This document shows, piece by piece, positions 1 to 5,187 of a stretch of DNA of 8,167 nucleotides. The DNA is taken from assembly GCA_947259425.1 (NCBI GenBank), contig CAMYMO010000391.1, forward strand, positions 1-8,167, written 5' to 3'. The number at the start of each line of letters is the position of its first letter. Position 1 is the first letter of the stretch. The position numbers and the translations under genes were made by a program. This DNA comes from an uncultured Ectothiorhodospiraceae bacterium (GTDB lineage: Bacteria; Pseudomonadota; Gammaproteobacteria; UBA6429; Thiohalophilaceae). Under the pieces are notes generated by a model. It was not told the origin of the DNA. It worked only from the letters and a program-made list of their open reading frames with translations, and ran no database searches.

Positions 1-386
1 ATTAAACGTCGTGAATCAGGATTGGTTTTAATCTGCTCGACGACCTGGCTAATTTGATCGATGGCCTGACCATCGACCGTTGGCCAGGAACGCCATTGTG
101 AACCGTAAACCGGACCAAGGTTTCCCTGTTCATCGGCCCATTCGTCCCAAATACTGACGCCATTGTCTTTTAAATACTGAATATTTGTGTCGCCTTTTAA
201 AAACCAAAGCAACTCGTGCAAAATTGAACGTAAATGACACTTTTTTGTGGTGACAAGCGGGAATCCAGCTTGCAAATTGAAACGCATTTGGTGACCAAAA
301 ACGCTGAGTGTTCCGGTTCCGGTTCGATCTTCTTTTTTAACCCCGTGATCTCGTACATGCCTCATCAACTCGAGATACTGCTTCAT
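1..386 (-). CDS. thyA: Thymidylate synthase, 5' part (cut by window edge)
   Basis: Reading the minus strand from ATG at 386 gives 128 complete codons with no stop, starting MKQYLELMRHVRDHGVK and closely matching the N-terminal half of E. coli ThyA. Visible family residues at E. coli numbering are R21 in DRTGTGT, E58 in HELLWF, W80 in IWDEWADE, Y94 in GPVYG and the R126-R127 pair in DSRR. The active-site cysteine (about residue 146) lies outside the window. The enzyme makes dTMP from dUMP using 5,10-methylene-tetrahydrofolate in the cytoplasm. ATG 386 has a GGGAG Shine-Dalgarno eight or nine bases upstream. The ATG at 390 is in another frame that stops after 17 codons. lgt lies upstream on the same strand, but an intrinsic terminator between them (503-534) suggests thyA has its own promoter or depends on read-through. 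Confidence 0.97.
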   Translation of the reverse strand, partial: MKQYLELMRHVRDHGVKKEDRTGTGTLSVFGHQMRFNLQAGFPLVTTKKCHLRSILHELLWFLKGDTNIQYLKDNGVSIWDEWADEQGNLGPVYGSQWRSWPTVDGQAIDQISQVVEQIKTNPDSRRL

Positions 387-409
387 TCATCACTCCCAAT
401 TCATCCAAC

Positions 410-458
410 CCCAAGATGTTGAGCATACTATCATGAAAATTCCATATCTTGGCTTGGG
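410..458 (-). other. Inverted repeats in the thyA leader
   Basis: In the thyA leader, 411-417 and 446-452 are perfect 7-base inverted repeats (CCAAGAT/ATCTTGG) with a 28-base loop. The overlapping segments 410-415 and 453-458 (CCCAAG/CTTGGG) form a second, mutually exclusive 6-bp pairing. The Shine-Dalgarno lies just downstream and outside both stems. The large loop makes a functional structure uncertain. Confidence 0.25.
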
Positions 459-464
459 AATATT

Positions 465-493
465 TTTATATATATAATCAGTAGTTTAAGGAA
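465..493 (-). promoter_or_regulatory. Weak candidate promoter for thyA
   Basis: The minus strand between the lgt-side terminator and thyA contains an AT-rich tract (460-478). TATAAA at 470-465 is a good -10 hexamer, but the best -35 at 17 bp spacing is only TTCCTT (493-488). The case rests mainly on position: a terminator lies upstream and thyA needs a start site. The leader would be about 70 nt. TAGTAT nearer the gene is an alternative -10 but also lacks a convincing -35. Confidence 0.22.
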
Positions 494-502
494 ATAGCAG
501 GC

Positions 503-534
503 AAAAAAATGCGCTGATGGTAAACCAACAGCGC
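503..534 (-). terminator. Intrinsic terminator after lgt / putative sRNA
   Basis: On the minus strand GCGCTG (534-529) pairs with CAGCGC (516-511). Inside it a T.T mismatch is followed by TGG/CCA and a TTTA tetraloop. One A precedes seven consecutive T residues (509-503). This is a textbook Rho-independent terminator for minus-strand transcription coming from lgt. In the plus direction there is no T tract after the hairpin. Confidence 0.85.
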
Positions 535-598
535 GTTGTTCCAATGGGGGAGGGAATGAAACTTCAAAAACCTGAAAACAGCAAAACTGCCTCCAGAT
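503..598 (-). ncRNA. Putative small RNA between lgt and thyA
   Basis: Read on the minus strand from about 598 to 503, this stretch can fold into three consecutive hairpins. Stem 1 (596-572) pairs CTGGAGGCAG with CTGTTTTCAG, 10 bp with three G.U pairs and a TTTTG loop. Stem 2 (562-538) pairs GTTTCA with TGGAAC and presents a 13-base loop containing CCCTCCCCC. Stem 3 (534-511) is an intrinsic terminator with a seven-T tail. The G.U pairs in stems 1 and 2 become A.C mismatches on the plus strand, so the fold belongs to the minus-strand RNA. A promoter-like TTGCTT-16 bp-TATAGT (633-606) sits at the right distance. No open reading frame explains the region. It could be an independent transcript or a product processed from the lgt 3' UTR. 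I do not recognise a known RNA family. Confidence 0.5.
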
Positions 599-605
599 GG
601 GTGTA

Positions 606-633
606 ACTATACCGAGTCTAAATCTAAAAGCAA
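606..633 (-). promoter_or_regulatory. Candidate promoter for the putative sRNA
   Basis: Just past the lgt stop on the minus strand there is TTGCTT (633-628), a 16-bp spacer and TATAGT (611-606). The -10 matches the sigma-70 consensus at 5 of 6 positions and the -35 at 3 of 6. Transcription would begin near 598-600, directly before the first hairpin of the putative small RNA. The weak -35 leaves this uncertain. Confidence 0.38.
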
Positions 634-640
634 AGTATTA

Positions 641-1477
641 TTAGGCTTTTTGCATGTTTTTATTGTTGTATGCATACAACAATAGTATTATTCCCACCAC
701 AATTAATGGCGCAGAAAGTACCATTCCCATGGTTAACCAGTCGAATGCCAGATATCCGATGTGCTCATCCGGCAGACGGTAAAATTCGACAAATGAACGC
801 GTCAGGCCATAGCCAAGTGCAAATACGCCCGAAATCGCCATTGTCGGCCGATCTTTTCGAGCAAATATCCAAATTATGATAAACAATAAGACGCCCTCTA
901 ATGCTGCTTCATAAAGGGGGGTTGGATGACGTGGCACATCGGGATTTGACTTCGGAAAATGCATGGCCCAGGCCACATCACTGGGTTTGCCCCACAATTC
1001 GCCATTGATAAAATTACCAATACGACCTGCCAGCAGTCCAATCGGGGTAATAATCGCCATCATGTCGACCACCACAAAATATCCGTGTTGATACTTTCGG
1101 TTATAGAGCCATATCGCGATCATGCAGCCTAAAAAACCGCCATGAAACGACATGCCGCCTTTGTGAATCGAGATCAACCTTAGTAATGAGTCAGCGAGGG
1201 TTGGCTCGTTGATGATGTTGCCAAAGTCATAAAACAACATATAGCCAATACGCCCACCTAAAATAACACCCAGCCCCATATAAAAGAGCAAATCGTCGAC
1301 ATGCGAGGGTTCTACCTTCCAATTGCGATGGGTACGCGCCAGATAGCGAGTGACCATCCAACCCAGGATAAATGCCACCAGATAGGTGATACCATACCAG
1401 TGAATCGCAAAACCAAAGATTTCAAAAGCGACTGGATCAAACTGGACAACATAAACATCAGAAGCAGGCATAGTCAT
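641..1477 (-). CDS. lgt: Prolipoprotein diacylglyceryl transferase
   Basis: Lgt moves the diacylglyceryl group from phosphatidylglycerol to the lipobox cysteine of prolipoproteins, the first step of lipoprotein maturation at the inner membrane. The 278-residue protein is near the usual length (E. coli 291) and has several hydrophobic segments, as expected for the seven-helix family. The signature GRIGNFINGELWG is at 151-163 (R152, N155 and E160 match E. coli R143, N146 and E151). SFHGG at 110-114 carries the conserved histidine, H112. HWYGITYL lies near residue 26. RSFVEFYR at 227-234 supplies the arginine/glutamate pair equivalent to E. coli R239/E243. ATG 1477 is preferred because GAG sits 5 bases upstream; ATG 1471 (residue 3) is possible. 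thyA is downstream on the same strand but separated by a terminator. yyaL is divergent, 76 bp away. Confidence 0.97.
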   Translation of the reverse strand: MTMPASDVYVVQFDPVAFEIFGFAIHWYGITYLVAFILGWMVTRYLARTHRNWKVEPSHVDDLLFYMGLGVILGGRIGYMLFYDFGNIINEPTLADSLLRLISIHKGGMSFHGGFLGCMIAIWLYNRKYQHGYFVVVDMMAIITPIGLLAGRIGNFINGELWGKPSDVAWAMHFPKSNPDVPRHPTPLYEAALEGVLLFIIIWIFARKDRPTMAISGVFALGYGLTRSFVEFYRLPDEHIGYLAFDWLTMGMVLSAPLIVVGIILLLYAYNNKNMQKA

Positions 1478-1513
1478 TGTTACTCTTTTTTTTAGTAATT
1501 AATGAAGATTAAG

Positions 1514-1542
1514 ATTGTAAGAGCCTGCCGACTTTACTACAA
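1514..1542 (-). promoter_or_regulatory. Candidate lgt promoter
   Basis: On the minus strand TTGTAG (1542-1537) is followed by a 17-bp spacer and TACAAT (1519-1514), which matches the -10 consensus at 5 of 6 positions. The start would fall near 1507, giving lgt a leader of about 30 nt that includes its GAG ribosome-binding site. The spacing and the strong -10 make this the best promoter in the divergent lgt-yyaL gap. Confidence 0.5.
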
Positions 1543-1543
1543 C
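1515..1543 (+). promoter_or_regulatory. Candidate yyaL promoter overlapping that of lgt
   Basis: On the plus strand TTGTAA (1515-1520), a 17-bp spacer and TACAAC (1538-1543) match the sigma-70 hexamers at 4 of 6 positions each. They occupy almost the same bases as the lgt promoter, with each -35 overlapping the other's -10. The start would fall near 1550, only a few bases before the ATG at 1554. Confidence 0.33.
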
Positions 1544-1553
1544 TCATAGTAAT

Positions 1554-3665
1554 ATGAAGAATGATAAAAATATAAATGCCACGCACATGAAAAATAACCA
1601 CCCGCATACCAATCGGCTTGCCGATTCTAAAAGCCCTTATTTGTTACAGCATGCCCACAATCCGGTGGACTGGTGGCCATGGTGCCAACAATCTTTGGAT
1701 CTCGCTAAGCAGGAAAATAAATTAATCTTGTTATCCATTGGTTATTCGGCCTGTCATTGGTGCCATGTGATGGCACATGAATCGTTTGAAGATGTGGCCA
1801 CCGCCACGATCATGAACCAACACTACATTAATATAAAAGTCGATCGCGAGGAACGTCCTGATCTGGACAAAATTTACCAAACCGCACATCAATTGTTGAA
1901 TCAACGCCCAGGTGGCTGGCCATTAACCATGATTTTAACACCCGATGATCAGGTGCCTTTTTTTGCCGGTACTTATTTTCCAGTGACGACAAAACATAAC
2001 ATGCCGCCTTTTCAGGATGTTTTAAAACGAATCGATGAATTTTATCGAGAAAATCCAGAGCAAATTACCGAACAAAATTCATCGCTGATGGCCGCCATGA
2101 ATTCACTCAGTCAGACTTCAGCGACACAGGCCGAATTAAACAGTGCCCCGCTTGATCAAGCCCGCCGTCAATTAGAACAACAGTTTGATAAAGAGCATGC
2201 TGGTTTTGGTAAAGCTCCGAAATTCCCTCATCCAACCAACTTAATGCGCTTGCTGCGTCACTGGAACACCACATTGTTTGCCAAGCATGAAGATGAGCGT
2301 GCCAAAGATATGCTTTACATCACCTTACATGCGATGGCTTCCGGTGGATTATATGATCAATTGCGTGGAGGATTTTTCCGTTACTCGGTTGATGATGTCT
2401 GGATGATCCCCCATTTTGAAAAAATGTTATACGACAACGGCCCACTGCTTGGTTTATACGCCCTGGCATCACAGGCCTATGAAGATCGTAGTTTTGAACG
2501 TATCACAAAAGAAACGGCTTATTGGGTTATCGACGAAATGCAGGCAGAAAGCGGAGGTTATTATTCAACTCTTGATGCCGATTCAGAAGGTGAAGAAGGA
2601 AAGTTTTATGTCTGGACACCTGAACAAGTTAAAAACTTGTTAAGTGAACAGCAATCTAATCTATTTGCGTCCATGTTTGGTTTGGATCGAGAGGCCAATT
2701 TTGAAGGTCAATGGCACCTGCATGTATTTAATTCCCTGCAATCGATCGCAGAACAAAACCAAATAACCCCATCGGAAGCAGAAGTCTTAATTAATGAGGC
2801 TAAACAAACATTATTAATGGAACGCGATAAGCGTATTCGTCCTGGTCGGGATGAAAAGATACTCGTTGCCTGGAATGCTTTAATGATAAAGGGAATGGCA
2901 CAGGCCGGACGATTACTTCAGGAGCCGGATTTTATTCATTCCGCGCAACGTTCTTGTGATTTTATCCTTGAGCATATGTTTAAAGATGGCAGGTTATTTG
3001 TCACTTATAAAGATCAATCAGCCGACTTAATGGCCTACCTTGATGATTATGCTTTTTTACTCGATGCCCTGTTAGAACTATTGTCTGCGCAATGGCATTC
3101 AAAGTATTTAGACTTCGCCATCACCCTGGCTGACAGTTTGCTTGAGCATTTCGAAGATAAAGCCTTAGGTGGATTTTATTTTACTGCGCATGATCATGAA
3201 CAACTGATTCAGCGCCCTAAACCACTCACCGACGAAGCCATCCCGGCAGGCAGTGCAATAGCAGCTTTCGCCTTAGCTCGCTTAGGACATCTGTTATCCG
3301 AACCACGCTACTTAGAGGCCACTGAACGAACCATTCAAAACGCCTGGACTTCAATGAATCAGGCACCATATGCACATGCCGCCATGCTGGACGTGTTAGA
3401 GGAATTCTTATATCCGCCAAATATTATTATTATCCGGGGAAAAGAAGATCAAAAGCAAGACTGGTTAACCGCGGTCAATAAAGCATTTAACACTCGTACG
3501 ATCTGTTTTTATATCAATGACACTGAAAATAAACTGAATACAGCTATCGTAGAAAAATCACCTGATGTCGAGAGAAGCACGGCCTATCTCTGCTCAGGCA
3601 CACAGTGTTTACCGCCTTGCCATAGTATCGAAGAATTACTCACAAAATTAGCCGATTTAAATTAG
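1554..3665 (+). CDS. yyaL: Thioredoxin-fold / DUF255 protein, YyaL (SPATA20) family
   Basis: This 703-residue protein has the family layout. The N-terminal block SPYLLQHAHNPVDWW (27-41) precedes a thioredoxin-like domain with a C-H-W-C motif at 67-70, KVDREERPDLD near 95-105, and P123 in GGWPLT at the usual cis-proline place. A long alpha-helical region like six-hairpin glycosidases or GlcNAc 2-epimerases follows, with SGGLYDQLRGGFFRYSVD (263-280), HFEKMLYDN, DADSEGEEGKFYVW (341-354) and RPGRDEKILVAWN. The C-terminus has C680, C685 and C689 around CLPPC. The biochemical role of the family is not established. The CXXC suggests redox activity and the helical domain suggests sugar or glycan binding, both inferences. 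ATG 1554 has no Shine-Dalgarno. ATG 1587 (residue 12) is an alternative, also without one, and would give the family-typical short N-terminus. The gene is monocistronic, with a terminator at 3745-3780. Confidence 0.93.
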   Translation: MKNDKNINATHMKNNHPHTNRLADSKSPYLLQHAHNPVDWWPWCQQSLDLAKQENKLILLSIGYSACHWCHVMAHESFEDVATATIMNQHYINIKVDREERPDLDKIYQTAHQLLNQRPGGWPLTMILTPDDQVPFFAGTYFPVTTKHNMPPFQDVLKRIDEFYRENPEQITEQNSSLMAAMNSLSQTSATQAELNSAPLDQARRQLEQQFDKEHAGFGKAPKFPHPTNLMRLLRHWNTTLFAKHEDERAKDMLYITLHAMASGGLYDQLRGGFFRYSVDDVWMIPHFEKMLYDNGPLLGLYALASQAYEDRSFERITKETAYWVIDEMQAESGGYYSTLDADSEGEEGKFYVWTPEQVKNLLSEQQSNLFASMFGLDREANFEGQWHLHVFNSLQSIAEQNQITPSEAEVLINEAKQTLLMERDKRIRPGRDEKILVAWNALMIKGMAQAGRLLQEPDFIHSAQRSCDFILEHMFKDGRLFVTYKDQSADLMAYLDDYAFLLDALLELLSAQWHSKYLDFAITLADSLLEHFEDKALGGFYFTAHDHEQLIQRPKPLTDEAIPAGSAIAAFALARLGHLLSEPRYLEATERTIQNAWTSMNQAPYAHAAMLDVLEEFLYPPNIIIIRGKEDQKQDWLTAVNKAFNTRTICFYINDTENKLNTAIVEKSPDVERSTAYLCSGTQCLPPCHSIEELLTKLADLN

Positions 3666-3690
3666 CGCCAGAACTATTATATTTAAACAT

Positions 3691-3710
3691 GAGGACCGGA
3701 GCAGGTCCTC
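3691..3710. other. Perfect 7-bp hairpin downstream of yyaL
   Basis: GAGGACC (3691-3697) and GGTCCTC (3704-3710) form a perfect stem with a GGAGCA loop, 26 bases past the yyaL stop. Neither strand has a proper T tract next to it; the minus strand continues ATGTTTAAAT. It may stabilise the yyaL 3' end or act as a weak terminator for minus-strand transcription from adoK, but neither role is shown. Confidence 0.4.
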
Positions 3711-3744
3711 ACAGAAAAACTTAAAACATTCGTTTACTAAACTT

Positions 3745-3780
3745 TAGTGAGAGTAATCAGTTTCGCTCACTATTTTTTTT
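3745..3780 (+). terminator. Intrinsic terminator of yyaL
   Basis: TAGTGAG (3745-3751) pairs with CTCACTA (3766-3772) around a 14-base loop, followed directly by eight T residues (3773-3780). This is a Rho-independent terminator for the plus strand, 80 bp after the yyaL stop. Its bases are also the last codons of the CheY-like remnant on the other strand, whose lysine-rich end provides the T run. Confidence 0.72.
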
Positions 3781-3849
3781 AACCGCGTCGAGAACATTGG
3801 GGCCAGTAAATGGTTTAACAATCCAGCCTTTAATACCAGCCACCTTACC
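3757..3849 (-). pseudogene. C-terminal remnant of a CheY-like response regulator
   Basis: The minus strand from 3849 to the TGA at 3757-3759 encodes 30 residues beginning GKVAGIKGWIVKPF and ending VLDAVKKNSERN. This matches the last part of single-domain CheY-type receivers, which typically read GKAAGATGWIVKPF followed by an amphipathic helix. The K-P pair is the conserved lysine and cis-proline of the receiver fold. The phosphorylated aspartate, the acidic pocket and roughly the first 90 residues are absent. An in-frame TGA at 3850-3852 closes the frame and the adoK stop is only 8 bp further. The sequence upstream is adoK itself, so the front of the gene was lost by deletion rather than frameshift. 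A GTG at 3843 preceded by GAGG could in principle start a 28-residue peptide, but I see no reason to expect function. Confidence 0.72.
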
Positions 3850-3857
3850 TCACTTAT

Positions 3858-4790
3858 TTAATAGGTAAATCCATAATTTTCATTGAATCGGTGTTTGAAT
3901 TCATCTACTGAAATTTTATGGTTTTGGGTGCCGGCCTGCTCGATTTTAATGGCCCCCATCAATGCCGCGATACGTGCCGTGGTTTCCCAATCGAGTTTAT
4001 TCATGATTCCGTATAAAAGGCCACCCCGGTAGGCATCACCACATCCGGTAGGGTCGAGCAGTTGGCTCGTTTTAGCAGTCGGTATCTCCAGGCGATCTCC
4101 ATTCGTATACACATACGAGCCTTCTCCACCGCGTGTGACAATAAACGCCTCTACCTTTTTCGATAGCTCTTCAATACTTTTACCGGTTCTGTCCTGAATC
4201 AGTTGCGACTCATAATCATTGGCCGCCACCCAGGTCGCCTGGTCAATAAAGGTCGTTAACTCTTCACCATTGAACATCGGAAGTCCCTGGCCGGGATCAA
4301 AAATAAATGGAATCCCACACTCTGCAAAATCCGCTGCATGTTGAATCATTCCATCACGACCATCTGGTGACACCATTCCAATCGTTATGCCTTTGGCATC
4401 GGCAATTTTATTTTCATGTGCATTATTCATCGCGCCAGGATGGAATGCGGTGATCTGATTATCATCTTTGTCGGTAGTAATAAAAGCTTGTGCCGTGTAG
4501 GAATCGCCGAGTTCTTTTAAATAGGTACGATCTATACCATGTTGATCCATCCATGTGGCATATGGAGCAAAATCGTTACCGACCGTTGCCATCGGTTTTG
4601 GATCACCGCCAAGCATTTTCAGACTAAAAGCTATATTCCCTGCGCAGCCTCCAAATTCTCTTCGCATATCAGGCACTAAAAATGAAACATTTAAAATATG
4701 TACCTTGTCGGGAAGGATGTGATTTTTAAACTGGTCATGAAACACCATAATGGTGTCATAGGCAAACGAACCACAAATTAGAGCAGACAT
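3858..4790 (-). CDS. adoK: Adenosine kinase, PfkB/ribokinase family (AdoK type)
   Basis: Adenosine kinase converts adenosine and ATP to AMP. The 310-residue protein has the PfkB fold signatures: FGGCAGNIAFSLKMLGG at 46-62, NDYE at 191-194 (the NxxE magnesium motif) and DPTGCGDAYRGG at 246-257, with the anion hole GCGD and catalytic base D252. The segments ILPDKVHILNVSFLV, FHPGAM and DPTGCGDA resemble Mycobacterium tuberculosis adenosine kinase Rv2202c more than ribokinase, which is why I prefer adenosine as substrate. Another nucleoside or sugar is not excluded. ATG 4790 has AGGA seven bases upstream. It lies 19 bp after dgkA and is probably the last intact gene of the gcvPA-tpx-gcvPB-dgkA-adoK train. 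A plausible role is clearing adenosine formed when S-adenosylhomocysteine is hydrolysed, linking it to C1 metabolism; that link is inference. Confidence 0.85.
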   Translation of the reverse strand: MSALICGSFAYDTIMVFHDQFKNHILPDKVHILNVSFLVPDMRREFGGCAGNIAFSLKMLGGDPKPMATVGNDFAPYATWMDQHGIDRTYLKELGDSYTAQAFITTDKDDNQITAFHPGAMNNAHENKIADAKGITIGMVSPDGRDGMIQHAADFAECGIPFIFDPGQGLPMFNGEELTTFIDQATWVAANDYESQLIQDRTGKSIEELSKKVEAFIVTRGGEGSYVYTNGDRLEIPTAKTSQLLDPTGCGDAYRGGLLYGIMNKLDWETTARIAALMGAIKIEQAGTQNHKISVDEFKHRFNENYGFTY

Positions 4791-4809
4791 AATTTTTCCT
4801 CAATTATTT

Positions 4810-5181
4810 TTATAAAAAACGGTCAACGGCAATAAAGCCCCACACCAGGAAGACATTTAATAATGAAATTAACACAGCCGCCGATCCCATGTCTTTTGCA
4901 CGCCCTGCTAATTCAGCAAAATCAGGACTGACATGATCCACCACTGCTTCAACCGCTGAATTAAGTAACTCAACGATTAAAACAATGAATAGACAACCTA
5001 TTAACAGAATGTATTCTAAATAAGTGCGCCCGAGCAAAATGGCTAACGGTAACATAATCACAAACAAAAACGCTTCTTGTCGAAACGCCGACTCATATCT
5101 TAGCGCGGAGGTAATACCTTTCATTGAATAACCAAAGGCATTGATGATTCGGGTTAAGCCAGTTGCACCAGTCTTTGGCAT
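4810..5181 (-). CDS. dgkA: Diacylglycerol kinase (prokaryotic DgkA)
   Basis: DgkA phosphorylates diacylglycerol to phosphatidic acid in the inner membrane, recycling diacylglycerol left by lipid-modifying reactions. The 123 residues match E. coli DgkA (122) with an offset of two. E30, E71, N74, E78, K96 and D97 correspond to E. coli E28, E69, N72, E76, K94 and D95. The signature blocks are ELLNSAVEAVVDH (71-83) and GRAKDMGSAAVL (93-104). Three hydrophobic segments (about 36-52, 56-72 and 101-118) fit its three helices, after an amphipathic N-terminus. The start lies 6 bp after the gcvPB stop with no clear Shine-Dalgarno, so translation is probably coupled to gcvPB. Homotrimer formation is known for the family, not visible here. 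Confidence 0.96.
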   Translation of the reverse strand: MPKTGATGLTRIINAFGYSMKGITSALRYESAFRQEAFLFVIMLPLAILLGRTYLEYILLIGCLFIVLIVELLNSAVEAVVDHVSPDFAELAGRAKDMGSAAVLISLLNVFLVWGFIAVDRFL

Positions 5182-5187
5182 ATTATT

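Noticed and set aside
234..422. Plus-strand 62-codon frame
   Set aside because: It lies antisense to the thyA start and leader, has no family resemblance and no ribosome-binding site.
556..606. Plus-strand 16-codon frame (MKLQKPENSKTASRWV) after a GGGGGAGGG tract that resembles a strong ribosome-binding site
   Set aside because: The purine tract ends only two bases before the ATG, too close for initiation, and the same bases are better explained as the complement of the C-rich loop of the minus-strand RNA candidate.
2416..2643. Plus-strand 75-codon frame inside yyaL
   Set aside because: It is a +1 shadow of the conserved DUF255 coding region and shows no independent initiation signal.
1554..3665. 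YyaL as a fused thioredoxin and glycosidase that might be a novel system
   Set aside because: The thioredoxin-fold plus alpha-helical barrel layout is the standard architecture of the widespread DUF255/SPATA20 family, not a new fusion.
3691..3710. Hairpin GAGGACC/GGTCCTC as a true intrinsic terminator for adoK
   Set aside because: The stem is good, but the minus strand continues ATGTTTAAAT rather than a T tract, so I list it only as a hairpin.
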